From Gracilaria domingensis (taxonomy: Eukaryota > Rhodophyta > Florideophyceae > Gracilariales > Gracilariaceae), in the NCBI GenBank assembly GCA_022539475.1, contig VCMS01000221.1, positions 1 to 64,000 on the forward strand: 64,000 nt of DNA, given 5' to 3'. A program made the position numbers and the translations under genes. The notes under the pieces are model-generated. The model was given only the letters and a program-made list of their open reading frames with translations. It did no database searches and was not told the origin of the DNA. Shown one piece after another: positions 53,501 to 64,000 of this stretch (positions are counted from its first letter, which is position 1; the number at the start of each line of letters is the position of its first letter).

Positions 53501-54987
53501 GCTAAGAACGACATCAAACTGAGGAAGCACTCCAAGAAGTTAAAGATATTTCCCGCGAGGGCGCCGCTCGAGTCTGTCGCCATTGACATTCTAGGCGAAT
53601 TGATCAAAACCTCGCAAGGGAATCAAAACCTCCTGGTAATTACCGATCGCTTCTCGAAGCTGGTACGGACTGTGCCGCTTAAGCGGATAACTGCTGCCGC
53701 CGTGGCTCAGGCGTTTGTCACCCACTGGGTCTTTGTCCATGGACCACCGGTACACTTACTCTCCGACAACGGCTCTCAGTTTACGTCAAATTCTTTCAAG
53801 ACGTGTGTCGCATCCTGGATATTAGGAATCTATTTACAACAACGTATCATCCCCAAACTAATGGTCAAGCAGAGAGATTTAACCGAACCATTCTTGGTGA
53901 ATTGAGATCTTACGTTCGGAACACCCCAAGACTTGGTATCTGTACACTGACGCAATCACATATGCGTATAATACCCAAGTACATCGGGTTACGTCTTTGT
54001 CCCCTTTCGAGTTGGTCCTGTCAAGGAGACCGCCTCCTTGCCATTAAGGCACAGCCAACTATGGGCGAATATTCGACACCAAAGCTACATCGCGACGCGT
54101 GGAAGAAATGGTTAACCATGATGGTGCCTAATGCTCAACGCTCTATGGAGAAGGCTCAACTCGCTTACAAGCGCAACTTGGATAGTCAAATTCGCAGGCC
54201 GCTACCGCAACTGCGGGCTGGTGATTACCTGTTTCTCAGGAAAGAGTACTATAATCCTGAGAAGGAGAAGCGTCATAAGCTCTCCCCGATCGCCAGTGGC
54301 CCCTATCGGGTAGTATCGGAACAGGAGACGACCGTCGTGCTAGATATCGATAATCAGCACGAGCGGGTATCGCGAGATCGAGTGTATCGCGCCTCAAGCC
54401 CTATCCAGGAAGTTCTCGCAAGGCCGAGTACCGGAAATGGCTCACCGCCGCACCAACAGACCGAACAATCGGGGGCTACTGCAAACCGCCCATCGGTTTT
54501 GCCCCACCCGCAACGCGGTCTCTCTGACTTGTCTAGTACAACAGAGTTGCTCCACGATAACCCCAGACTCTCACGGGTTACACCTAGACCCTCTACCAAG
54601 TTGAATGAGATTCACCCCCCGTCTACGGTATTGGCGACACATACGGAAGCCGTATCGTACCCTAAGGAGGGGGTAGACAGTGTAAATCGCGCTCCGGTTG
54701 CTCCGGCGTCCGTTAGACCTAACCGAGGTGTTGAATCACAGAGTGAGACAGAATCCCTCTCTGGGAATGATCGCGCTGCCGCTGAGTCGCGTACATCCGA
54801 GATCTGGGCGAGGAATGAAGTCAGAAGAAGTGAAGAATCCCGCGCAGGGAGTGCTACAGCTAAGAAAGTTAGTGGCCCCGTTGGGATGAAATCCAAGTCT
54901 TCGGAGCATACTGTATCTCGCTCGCGCAAACGCAGTGTCTCCGCCGACCCATTTGTGGGACGAGGCGACATGGGGAGCGATGCATAG
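50505..54987 (+). pseudogene. Element C pol: protease, RT, RNase H, integrase and tail
   Basis: Protease (50708-51280): LDTKAAPNLI, with the catalytic Asp present but Gly to Lys in DTG. A stop near 51278 and a frameshift near 51350 follow. A TGA near 51709 falls where B has Trp. RT (51844-52660): the catalytic box reads YLND instead of YLDD. RNase H: VDTDAS and [10 protein letters not shown] lie on either side of a frameshift near 52740, with VHTDHKC later. Integrase: zinc finger 53340-53510, VITDRFSK, LLSDNGSQFTS, a frameshift near 53800, NGQAERFNRT, GPY/F (HKLSPIASGPY). The Ser/Pro/Arg-rich tail ends at 54985. Confidence 0.9.
54660..54673 (+). promoter_or_regulatory. Second internal polypurine tract of element C
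   Basis: CCTAAGGAGGGGGTAGA near the end of pol matches the position and sequence of the one at 16049-16062 in element A. It also encodes PKEG. Confidence 0.35.
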
Positions 54988-55676
54988 CCCACCTGGGAAC
55001 AGCCCATAGCGGGAGGAAGAAGAAAAGAAGAATCCTTGTGGATTGTACTGGAAAGCTTGAAGAAGGAAGTGGTCAAGTCCCCTGAGAGCTATGCTGAAGC
55101 ACACGGAACATGTCGAGGTACAGGACCCGTAAGCACGGTGAACGGTACCACATACGGTATGCATATGCAGCCCGACGGCGGGAGATTCGAGATTACCTGC
55201 TGTAAGCATACGCCATTGCAGGAGGATAGTGCACGCCGCTTGGCAACCGCCGGCAGGCGGGCCTGACACTGCAGATACTGTTCACGAGACGTGTGGCTCG
55301 CTCGCGCGCCCGGGTGCGCCCAAATATCCGATGAAAATGGAGTGCACCGCAGGTCATGCGCCGTGGCCCGACGTTCCGCCGCCCTGTGCAGGGAGTGCAG
55401 TACGCCACTTCTCCGTCACAACGGCTCTTCCGCGACAAATGTGAAGGTATTGACGCGTCACGAACGACACCGTTCGTCGATTAGTCTCCCGTTTGGGATA
55501 GAAAAGAGTTTGCCGGAAACCGGAGATTGAGAGCTTTCGATTGAGTTCTCTTGTGAGGCAATTGGACGCCCGTATCGGGAGTTAGCGCAATCTGTCGCGA
55601 CGGCCTGAAGACAGTACGGACCACCCGTTCTCCGCCCCGAGAACCGGTTCGAAAGCCGAAGGAACTACTTCCTCGC
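54988..55676 (+). other. Spacer between pol and chromodomain frame of element C
   Basis: No convincing frame. The equivalent spacer in A is about 1.2 kb and of different sequence. A spliced link between pol and chromodomain is possible. Confidence 0.4.
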
Positions 55677-55703
55677 TTGGGTTTTGCTAATTGTCACTCC
55701 CTG

Positions 55704-55952
55704 ATGTCGGGAAAGGACAAGGAAGAAGCCGAAGATAACGTACACCTGCAAGAATTCGTGGTACATCGTATCGTGGAACACGAGGAAAGCCCCAAAGGGC
55801 AACTACTGTATAGAGTCCGTTGGTACAGCTATCCCCCTGACGAGGACACTTGGGAGCCCATTGAACACATCCCTAGGTCCAAGGTCATGTCGTATCATCG
55901 CCGTACTCGGACGCCATTGCCTCCAAGCTTGGATAACGCGATCGTCGGGTAG
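55704..55952 (+). CDS. Element C chromodomain protein (intact frame)
   Basis: The ATG at 55704 (MSGKDKEEAED) opens about 82 codons, nearly all chromodomain: EFVVHRIVEHEESPKGQ, then LLYRVRWYSYPPDEDTWEPI and EHIPRSKVMSYHRR. The aromatic cage residues (Phe, Trp, Tyr) are present, as needed to bind a methylated lysine. In typical chromoviruses this domain is fused to the integrase C-terminus. Here it sits about 700 bp beyond the pol stop in its own frame, and the same is seen in A. The frame is open from 55677 but the first ATG is 55704. Confidence 0.85.
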   Translation: MSGKDKEEAEDNVHLQEFVVHRIVEHEESPKGQLLYRVRWYSYPPDEDTWEPIEHIPRSKVMSYHRRTRTPLPPSLDNAIVG

Positions 55953-56343
55953 CCCGCTTATCGGTGTGCTCTACTGTACTTGTGCCCGCCTTGTGGTTGG
56001 AAGAAAGAAGCTAGACGCTCGGAAGAGAAGAAAAAGACCTAGGAGTAGGAAGGGATCCTCTGTATCATAAGAGAGATATAGTAGAACTACCGAATTATCG
56101 GGATACTTCCGTATTACGGAGAAGTAGAAACTCCCTAAAAAGAAATGAAGAAATCTGCACTATATGGCCAGGGACTGGAGGAGAAGTGAAAGAGGACAGA
56201 TCCTGTTGAGGAAGAAGGAAGAAGAAGAAGCTCGTCGCCGAGAAGCATACCTCGACGAGGGTAAAGGAAACTTTGCCACTAGCTGGCTTTAACTGGAAAC
56301 TATCACCAGACACTCAAAGATTGGAGGAAGACCTCATGAGAGG
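55953..56343. other. Short non-coding stretch, purine-rich
   Basis: Lies between the chromodomain stop and the end of the antisense frame. Rich in GAAG repeats, with no frame. Confidence 0.4.
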
Positions 56344-58404
56344 CTAACCGCCAGTGGAGGGAGCACCGCTTCCCGTATTGGAATTCTGCGCAAAGTACTC
56401 GCTCGCGAGAGCCGCGAGCCCCGCAACGGTTTTCATTCTCGGTGGAATCGCAATGCCATGAGCCTGGAGTTCAGCACGAAGGGGAGCCACACTCTCAGCC
56501 CAATTGGCAAGCTGAGTAGTGGGAGCGATCAAGGACCATCCCGCAGGGGCTTGAACGCCCTCTATTGGGACCGCTGTTGCGTTAGGATCCGAGTTCGGAA
56601 CTCCCGTCAGCTGTGCTAGCCGGGCTACGGTGGCAATCTCATCATTGTCCAGCATTGGATCAGGTGCATCCGACGGAACGGCATAATCCTCGCGGAACAC
56701 GAACCCTACTGGGTGACCGAACGGCATTGCGAGGGGCATAGCCGCCATTGCAGTCGCTTGCTCCTCGGAGATGAACTGTCGCTCCCACGGGTCGTAGTTC
56801 ACCCAGACCCCGGAACAGGTGGAAATTTGCCCCGGTGATCGGTCGCGGAAACGCTCTCGCCTGTCAGGCTGCCAAGCTACCGGAACTCGGTCCCAATCGG
56901 CCTTGTCGATGACATCCAAAAATTCCCCAACCTCTTCGTGGTTAGCCTCGGAACCCAAGGGGGTAACGAGATCAATCCTTCGAAGGAGCCACCTCAGATT
57001 TGGAGGGAGATACCACAAACGGTAATGGTCATAGACATCCCACAGGAGGTGAACCGCGACGCGGGCAGCCCACTTGGCAAGGACCAAAGACCAATAGCCC
57101 GAGTTGGGATTGTCTATCAACTGCGAACCGATGTAGTAGATACTCGGCAGGAGTTCAGCGAAACACTGCGCGGGGACCTCTACACGGCTCCACTACGACG
57201 GAAGGCCCACTTATCGGGAGTGAAAGGCATCGAAGCGCAAACGATCAACCTCCAAGTTTGGATATGGAACTAGGAGTCCCCTACGGGAGCGCGCATTCCG
57301 TTCGAACTGGACTCGTCTCTCAAAGTCATAGAGATCCTTGTTGTGTCTGTTACTCCTAGAGAGGTATCGGAACTCCGCGCTGAGCAAGGGACGACTCCAT
57401 AAGAGAATATTAGGATCAACCTCACTGAAGTGGTATCGATGCTCCGCTTCCGGAAATTCCGCCAAGGCGTTACCGTAAGAAATCTTATTGTAGGTACGGT
57501 AGTGCGAGACGTCGAAGTCATACTCGGCCGGAATTGGATGGTCATATTGCAATCTTCCAATTCTGGATTAAGCGAGTCGCGCCATATCCCCACGTGCGTT
57601 GTCAAGGGACTCTCCGCGATCGCAACGAAGCAAATGCGGCTCCACCGCTATGCGGGTCCGCCACTCTCGAGAGCGCACTGCATCTCGAGGAAGCCCACCT
57701 GGGAGTATTCCGTTCACGGCATAGGAATCCATGAGAGCATCATCTTCTACCGCTGTCGGGTTAAACCACGGAGCGCAAGAAAAGATCAACCCCTCACGTC
57801 GGGTGTCCCGGTTCACAAGGGACTCTCTACTAATCCACCCACGAGGGTTCACCGTCAACGGTACGGCATGCTCGGCATTCCAGGCAATGGCGTTTGGGTC
57901 GTATGGCTGTTGCCTCGGAGCGACGGGAGGAGCCGGAGGTATCGGAAGAGGTGCCCCCGGATAGGGATAAGCTTCATAGAAGTTGAAAGGAGCTACCGCT
58001 TGCGGGATGTGTTGAGCCGAAGTTTGAGGATGCAGGAAACCGCGATGGTTGTACCCCGCGTAGGGTTGAACGAAGGGATCGCCGTACGGATTCCCCTGAA
58101 GGAGAGAAGCTGATTGAAAGCCACCAAAGTACTGTGGAAGACCCTGAAGAGGCTGTTCTTGTTGGGAAGCGCTGCCCGAGGGCACCTCAGACGCCGCTTG
58201 CGCAGCTGACGACGAGTTCCCCGTGAGCGGGTTGGTATGGAACGGGTTTGGATTCATTGCTGTCGGAGGAGGAGAAGGATCAGTAGGCACTGGTAGTGAA
58301 CGCCGAGGTATCGGAGGAGAGGAGGTAGTTGTATCCGAAGTTGGAGGCGAAAGCTGCTTGCGTGGGAGAACCGAGTGGTAGGTGGAACCCTGAGGGGACG
58401 TCAT
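56344..58404 (-). pseudogene. Antisense accessory frame of element C, unknown protein (~686 codons, three stops)
   Basis: One minus-strand frame runs from ATG 58404 to TAG 56344, broken only by TAA at 57568, TAA at 57211 and TAG at 57193. Residues 1-150 are Pro/Gln/Ser-rich (LPIPPAPPVAPRQQPYD). The middle is aromatic and looks globular (YDFDVSHYRTYNKISYGNA; later SGYWSLVLAKWAARVAVHLL). The C-terminus is Ala-rich and helical. There is no signal peptide, zinc motif or domain that I recognise. It lies between the chromodomain and the PPT, opposite to pol, and its ATG is 69 bp from the 3' LTR, so the LTR could drive it in antisense. Some plant Ty3/gypsy elements carry antisense frames in this position. 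I see no sequence resemblance to claim. Confidence 0.7.
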
Positions 58405-58460
58405 ATTTTTACTCCCGTTGTCGGTACTTTGCCGTCGCGATCGCGCTTGCGCTCGAACCT

Positions 58461-58473
58461 AAGGAGAAGGAGA
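58461..58473 (+). promoter_or_regulatory. Polypurine tract of element C
   Basis: AAGGAGAAGGAGA directly before the TGT of the 3' LTR. Confidence 0.85.
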
Positions 58474-59490
58474 TGTGGAGCAACGGCTTTCCGCTATCGG
58501 ATGCATCATGTCGCTCATAATGAGATGGTACCGATGGCCGGTGACGTGGCGAAGTTATGAAAACTCCCTTTAATTTTGGGCAATTTCTGGAGGGTTTTAA
58601 CGGAACCTCGATAGCTGGATCCTCTGTAGGAAGTGGATAGTAAGTGGAATAGTTGGCGACGTGTGAAAGTCAGCCTGCAGATAGTTGTGCCACACCCGCT
58701 GGGAATTACCCCATCCCCTGACAGTGGGTTGTCCACGTGTAGAACCTTCGAGAGGTGTGCACCGTAGACATAGTAATAGTATATATGATTGGGTGATCTC
58801 ACCCTTGAGCCTCCAAGTAAATGGACAACTGAGTTGGCACTCAAGTCGAATCCTGTTCAGGACCGGGCCATAGTAGCTTGCTGCCTACGTAGGTCTAAGA
58901 CTGCGCCTGTAGAGTAACCACGACTGGTATCGGCACTACTACCCCTTAGGGTCACTAAGGAAGCACTTGTGACGCCATCCTTGGATCTTTGATTGTCTTT
59001 ACCGTTGTATCGGTTGTCTTTTGTTGTTTCTTGTTCTGTTGTTGTTGTTAATTCTTGTTGTTGTCACTCTGCTGGGTCTCGTTGTTTACACTTGTTCACC
59101 TGGTTCAGGTATCGCTTCCGCTCCAGTATTGGGTTCACTCTTGGCGCCTTTGAGTGCGTCGCCCCGCTGTCGGACCTGTTCCCGCCGGTTGGCACGGTCC
59201 GTAGCTCTACTCCGGTGGTTTCTACCGTGAGCTTTCCCCCGTTTACAGGGTCCCCTTTCTCTTCCCTCTGTTCAGGTTCGGATCACCCTCCGTCTCTGGA
59301 TCTGCACCGTTCTTTGCATTCCACGTCTGTAGGTATAGCCAGGCACCGTCTCCGGTCTTACACCCGGCTTTTCACTCGACTCGAGTACGGACAGAGGGTT
59401 CTATGGCTGAGCCTACCTCTCACAGGGAGTAGGACTCAGATATCTTAGTGGAGATTCCCCATAGCATTTATCGCAGGGTTTTGCTCTACA
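58474..59490 (+). repeat. 3' LTR of element C (1017 bp)
   Basis: It begins TGTGGAGCAACGGC and ends GTTTTGCTCTACA. It has the same length as the 5' copy, with a few tens of mismatches, mostly in the first half. Confidence 0.92.
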
Positions 59491-60189
59491 GTCACCACCG
59501 TTCTGGAACATGGATCGGTTCGGAACCCATATGAGACAAGGACCAATCCTATCTCTCTTAATTTTTCTCGCGCAGGTATCCTCATGTGGGAATCATTTAC
59601 AATTGTTCCACAAGCTAATCGAATCCCCATGTCATTCTAGAATCACCCTGTACGGGATACTCGCCCATCACTAACTGCTTTATTATGTTCTCGACAACGT
59701 TTTCAGGTTGCGAGGAACACCCTTCTCTGTGAACGTGCTTTTCCACTACTTGTTCCTTAAAGGAACACGACCCTGTCTGGGACAGTTTGGCTTGTTCGTT
59801 GGACAACGTACACGTTTTGAAAGTCTTGACTACCCTCACGGGACTCTTTCTATGCTCTACTTCACTTCTTTTGGAGTCGTGCAGGATTTTGCGCACTGTA
59901 TCATTTGCGTCGGTTCCGCTCACGCAGTGCGCTCGCCCAAGAAGGGGAGGGGTTGGTTGAACATGCGATACGGTCGTGAAATAACCGAAACGGTTCAAGC
60001 CCCAATTTGGGAATCGAACTAATCTCAACCCGTTTTTCGTTGATTCTTCGCATTAGTTTATGCCTGAAAAGTACACCCTTCTGGGATTTAATCGCTTTCC
60101 CTTGAATTTCTTGTCGGGCAACGCGGTTATTCTTTTCCGTTTTCCCTGATGGTCTTTCCTTTCCTTTTATCTTTGATGAACCCTTTTGG
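59491..60189. other. Unassigned stretch after element C
   Basis: No convincing frame or homology. It should be element D interior if D is one element, but no protease or RT motif is readable. Confidence 0.35.
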
Positions 60190-61146
60190 GACGACTCAGG
60201 CATTTCGTGTCTGAGCACGAGCAAGACTGGGATGATTTCGCCCATTCCTTGGTCTTCGCCTACAACTCCCAGGTTCATGGAACCACAGGGACGACACCTT
60301 TTGACTTGGTTCTAACGCGACACCCACCTGGGATCGTCGTGGACGTCCCAACTACCGCTAGCTCCCCGGCTGGGTCTGAAAATCCGAATTCGGTCGCAGT
60401 GAAACGTTGGACACGCGCGCGTATTCGGTATCCCCTTTCGAAGGCCGAAGCGACAATGGACCGTGTCCAGCGGAGCTACAAGACCCACTTCGATTCCCGT
60501 GTACGGGCTCAGCTCTCATTTTCCCCTGGGGACTGCGTCTTTTTAGACCCTCTGCGGAAAACAACGGAGACTGCGGAGGAAGAAAGTATCTCCCGCAAGC
60601 TCCTTCCTAGGACAACTGATCCCTTTCGGGTTGTCAAAGCTACAGACACAACCGTGACCATCTTGGACGGCGACCTGCATGACACGGTCTCCATCGACCG
60701 TATGATGAAAGCCCCAGGGGGCCTGACGCGGCGGAGTCACCGACGACACAGCCGGAGTCGCCTCAGCCTGCATTAGTCCCACAGGGAACGCCGACGCAGG
60801 TTTCCGAGACGTCTGAACCCACTGGGAACGCTCTTTCTGAGCCAAAGTCTACTGGTCCTAAACAGGTCTCGGTCGATCCCACGACCTTGGCTGAACCCTC
60901 TGGGATACCTCATCCAGACGTGGAATTGCCGCCTGAACTCCTCGAGGAGGAAGGCGATGATTCCCGCGAATTGGTCGTAGAAAAAGTCCTCGACGAGGGA
61001 GTGACCACCGATCGGTGCTGTATGGTCAAATTCCGATGGTACGGTTAACCACCTTCGAGAGACTCCTGGGAGCCCCTCAACAACATTCCCTTTAACTTTG
61101 TCGCCCGCTTTCGCGCGCGACGCGACCGCGCACGCTCGCGCGACTG
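60190..61146 (+). pseudogene. Element D integrase C-terminal part and chromodomain, broken
   Basis: 60190-60712 encodes the integrase end (RHFVSEHEQDWDDFAHSLVF, AYNSQVHGTTGTTPF) and a GPY/F-like module (KLLPRTTDPFRVV, LHDTVSIDRMMKAP). A run of G near 60712-60720 carries an indel. In the next frame a Pro/Glu-rich linker leads to a chromodomain (VVEKVLDEGV, MVKFRWYG, stop TAA at 61046, then RDSWEPLNNIPFNFV). Here the chromodomain follows the integrase directly, unlike in A and C. The sequence differs enough from A-C to be a separate family. Confidence 0.75.
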
Positions 61147-62397
61147 AACGCAACCTCTTTCGAGGACTTTGGAGTGCTTTTCTCCTTTCAAGTAAGAAAA
61201 ATTTTGGCATATTCTCCCGCCGGCCATGGCGGCCACAATTTTTCCCGGCGAGATAGCGCGCTTTCGAAGTCCCTATGAGTCTCGCGAAGGTCTTCGGAAG
61301 ACTTCGCAACGTTTTCGGAGAAGTTTGGACCCCTCCGATATGATCTAGAATGACTTGGAACACTCACAGTACCGAGCGGCCGACCTTTTGAGGACTTTGC
61401 ACACCCGCCGCAGCGCATCAAATTGCTGGCAAGCGCCGTTACACGCACGGGACACCCGCGTTAGCCACGCGCGCGCCGTTGCACGCTCGGATCACCCACG
61501 TGGGACACGCACGCTCCATGCACAAGTGCGCGCGCCGCTATGCGCCGTTGCAAGCGTGCCAAACGCCACGTCGCCCACGCCTGTGGGTAGCCGATTGGGT
61601 ATACAGTATTGCCCATAGGGACGCGGTCTGGCACGATCAAAAACTTCTAAGTTTTTTGATGTGCCGCGCACCCCAAATCGGGCAGTGCGAGCGGCTGAAA
61701 CGCCCCCGTTTCAGAGCTACGGCCAAAACCAAAAAAAGCGCTTTTCGACGCCATATGGGAGGGTAATTTTGCGCACGAATATTTTATTCGCCTTGCAAGT
61801 AACCCTTTGGGAAAGCAGCCGGTTTTGGCCCATTCACCTATCGAGGACATGCGTATTTGGCCGCTGCGCGTACTGTGCACCCCCCCGCCTTGCTGGCACG
61901 TGCCGCACGTGCACGCGCAGCGCCGTGCCCGCCCACGCGTCCCAGCAACGTCGTCCGGGCTCACCCGGCGGGGAACTCTCGGAGCTTGGAGTCCAAGCGC
62001 ACCCCAAGAAGGGGAGGGGACCCAAGCAGTGCTCGATTTGCGACAAAAGCGGAGTGCCGCACGCTGCGCTTCCGCGCACACCGCTGAGGTGCACGCGCTG
62101 GCCCTCGAGAGGAATAAACGCACAGCAACGGCGCCGCGCACACGCGTCCTGCAAAGGCAAAATGGAAAGGCTGAAGCTCTTTATTGACTCAAACGAGCCG
62201 AAGCGCGCTACGCATTCCCACCACGGGTACGAAGACGGTGACAGACCGCACTGGCGGGAACGTCCATGTTCGATTCGGAAGACGCCTTAGAGGACTCATC
62301 CTCCGCAGGCGCTGGCAGCGAGCGAACCCCACTGGGACCACCAACCCTCACGGAACTTGGAACCTTCTCGAAATGCCCCTCCTCAGGGTTGTACGCG
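61147..62397. other. GC-rich stretch, no gene recognised
   Basis: 61420-61580 is rich in GCGCGCC/GCACGC-type repeats. Frames overlap in several phases and look compositional. 62100-62400 on the minus strand has protein-like pieces (EEGHFEKVPSSVRVGGPSG). Confidence 0.35.
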
Positions 62398-62934
62398 TTA
62401 AGAAGAGTATCCGTTGCGGGAATAGCAACCGTTGGGAGGCGGAAACGATACGACCTGTCCGGGATCTGTGAGAAGTCCTTCGACCGCTGCTAGCAGGTGG
62501 TTGGACGCCTGCGATTCATAGCTCCCAGCATGGTCATTGAAAGTTGTCCCTCTTTCCAACGCGACTCGTTTCGAAGCCCAGCGTCCCCATGGGATGCCGT
62601 AGCTCTGTACGTACAGAAAGCGAACGCCTGTCACTAGGACATTTGTCCCATTGGGCAAGCAACTTCGAGGGCCTCTTTCTCTTATGTTGTACGACCCTGG
62701 GAAGGAAATTGTACCCATTGGGAACAAACGTTTTTCGTAAACGCGCGTCAATTCAACACATTCCGTAATCGGAAAGAACCCTACGGGAGGATACAGGAGA
62801 AACTGAAGCGCCTGCAGAGGAATGTCGATGAGTGAAACGGACCCAAACGAGATTGAATGTACAATTATTCGCACTATGTCTCGGACCCTCCCCGAGATGT
62901 GAGAGCTTCTCAGCTCAAACCGTGTTCTGGTCAC
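62398..62934 (-). CDS. Hypothetical antisense frame downstream of element D
   Basis: 178 codons on the minus strand from ATG 62934 (MTRTRFELRSSHISGRVRD). The composition is globular. It sits in the same relative place and orientation as the antisense frame of element C, and one stretch (FLYVQSYGIPWGRWASKRVA) is faintly like IYYIGSQ...YWSLVLAKWAARVA there. That resemblance is too weak to rely on by eye. Confidence 0.25.
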   Translation of the reverse strand: MTRTRFELRSSHISGRVRDIVRIIVHSISFGSVSLIDIPLQALQFLLYPPVGFFPITECVELTRVYEKRLFPMGTISFPGSYNIRERGPRSCLPNGTNVLVTGVRFLYVQSYGIPWGRWASKRVALERGTTFNDHAGSYESQASNHLLAAVEGLLTDPGQVVSFPPPNGCYSRNGYSS

Positions 62935-64000
62935 AGGTACATCACAAGTGCGCAGCGTGACATCTACGCAAGATAAGCAGCGGCCCTATAGGATAACTGG
63001 ATAAGGCGACGCTTGCCCTTTCGGGAATTGACTGCTCTACAGAAGCTACGCAGGTCAGCAGTCATTACGAACCCAGCTGGGAATCACTGCCTCGCTGCAT
63101 CGGAGAGTCCTCACCGTACCTTTAGTGACCTAACAGGAAAGTGATGCGCCCCGTAATACGGTTTGCACCTACTAGTTTCTCCTGGAAAGGACAGTCTGTT
63201 ACCCAACCACGGGCTCTACTCATTCTTCCGGGCATGGCGTATCACCCCCTCTGGGACGCTCGAACTTGGTTAAATTTTGTTCTTTCTCGCCTGGCGTCGC
63301 TGGACTCTGCGTGGGATCCTCGCATTAGGGACGAATTGAAAACCCGGTTTCGGTCGCATTGTGCCCAAATGGGATCCTGCGTGGCTTGGAGCTAGCTTTT
63401 GGCGACGCTTATCGGACTGTCGACCCAAGCGGGATTTTTCCGTTCTCAGGCTCGCCATGGCGCATCGCTCGCTCGCGTTTTGGAGGAATTCCAGGAGTCA
63501 AATCTCCAGCACTCTCATGTGCCTTCAGCCGGTTCCGAATCGGTCGGACGACCCGCCATGGAACTGCTGTGATCTCTACCTCTCTGTCTCGCAGTCGCAA
63601 TCGTTCGTGACTCTCTCGAAATTTCTTCCTTCGGTATTTCGCCTCTCGCCGTGTCGGTCAGAATGTCGTTTGAATACAGCGCGTAGTTCTCTTAAGCTGG
63701 CAACTTGTACAATCAAGGTGCTCCAGAAGCGTAAGAGGATCCGAATTTGAAAGAACTGTGCTGCAGTAAATTGAGAGCAAGCGTCTCTTCGCATGCGGCG
63801 AGGCCTTCTTCTTCAGCGAGAAAGACTTCAAAACCTAAAGGTTGCAGAAAGATAGTTCGTAAACTATTCTTGGTCTGCTTTCTCCATATCAACTTGTCCA
63901 GTGCTCTCAGGATGAGCGGTGAGCTCGTCAAAGAGGAGAACTTCCTCAGGAGCGCCATGTAAATTGGAATTCTCGTTCACGTTCTGGTCATTGTCTCTAG
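62935..64000. other. Right end of window, no gene recognised
   Basis: GCTCTACA at 63034-63041 looks like an LTR end of the local type, but no matching LTR start was found. Overlapping short frames after 63141 show no family signature. Confidence 0.35.

Larger units (their letters stand above)
47174..59490 (+). mobile_element. Element C: Ty3/gypsy-like retrotransposon with antisense accessory frame
   Basis: Two 1017-bp LTRs bound 12.3 kb. The flanks GTGAC (47169-47173) and GTCAC (59491-59495) are a near-matching 5-bp duplication. Order: LTR, PBS, gag, frameshift site, protease, RT, RNase H, integrase, tail, spacer, chromodomain frame, antisense frame, PPT, LTR. It is closely related to A and B in protein but has different LTRs. 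Several frameshifts in gag and pol make it non-autonomous, while the chromodomain frame is intact. Confidence 0.92.
45472..61146 (+). mobile_element. Element D: remnant gypsy retrotransposon of a second family, split by element C
   Basis: The left part (45472-47173) has an LTR, PBS and gag-like frame. Element C occupies 47174-59490. The right part (about 60190-61146) has an integrase tail and chromodomain on the same strand. Protease, RT, RNase H and the integrase core are missing. That the two parts belong to one element is inferred from order and strand. No 3' LTR matching 45472-45897 was found. Confidence 0.5.

Noticed and set aside
63034-63041. Possible 3' LTR end of element D (GCTCTACA)
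   Set aside because: No upstream sequence resembling the D LTR and no TGT start at a sensible distance was found.
62981-63045. tRNA-Arg-like string (GGATAACTGGATAAGGCG)
   Set aside because: The D-arm looks right, but no anticodon stem or T-arm can be paired after it.
63713-63958. ABC-transporter Walker B-like string on the minus strand (LLFDELTAHPE)
   Set aside because: It is one short match in a frame that stops soon after, with no Walker A or signature motif nearby. Chance is likely.
1-64000. CRISPR array, rRNA or bacterial operons
   Set aside because: No regularly spaced short repeats with unique spacers, no rRNA-like sequence, and clear eukaryotic genes and an intron.

Overview
The window is eukaryotic nuclear DNA dominated by mobile elements. 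There are no bacterial operons. A spliceosomal intron (GTACGT...CACAG) is visible in one gene, an LSM6 gene is present, and most of the sequence is LTR retrotransposons. A decayed MutS2 gene (ATPase plus Smr domain) points to a plastid-bearing lineage, because MutS2 is otherwise bacterial. A red alga would fit, but the sequence alone does not settle this.

Layout. 1-2450 is a strongly strand-biased tract almost without A on the plus strand, so it is open in all six frames and probably codes for nothing. 3942-26304 is a three-level nest. A hAT transposase gene (halves at 3942-4788 and 25481-26304) is split by a minus-strand Ty3/gypsy-like element, 'B' (4789-25475, LTRs of 853 and 852 bp). B's integrase is in turn split by a plus-strand relative, 'A' (8561-19301, two 984-bp LTRs). 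Near-matching 5-bp target duplications and in-frame continuity across both junctions support this. 26305-39700 is decayed single-copy-like sequence: an unidentified minus-strand frame, a 92-bp tandem repeat, a tyrosine recombinase (Crypton-like) pseudogene with a companion protein, a partial RING protein, several unknown frames and a GC-rich minisatellite. 39720-43062 is the MutS2 pseudogene, cut by a solo LTR. 43404-43670 is a well-preserved LSM6 coding exon, followed by an intact paralogue of the recombinase companion. 45472-61146 holds remnants of a different gypsy element, 'D', interrupted by 'C' (47174-59490, two 1017-bp LTRs), a close relative of A and B. The last 3 kb has no recognisable gene.

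How the elements are built. A, B and C share one plan: LTR (TGT...ACA), a primer-binding site matching what looks like the 3' end of tRNA-Tyr, gag with a CCHC knuckle, pol in the -1 frame after a slippery AAAAAC at the gag stop, then protease, RT, RNase H, integrase, a separate downstream chromodomain reading frame, a polypurine tract and the 3' LTR. C also carries a long antisense reading frame (58404-56344, about 686 codons, three stops) between its chromodomain and its 3' LTR. I do not recognise the product and consider it the most interesting item here. All four elements carry stops or frameshifts and look non-autonomous now.
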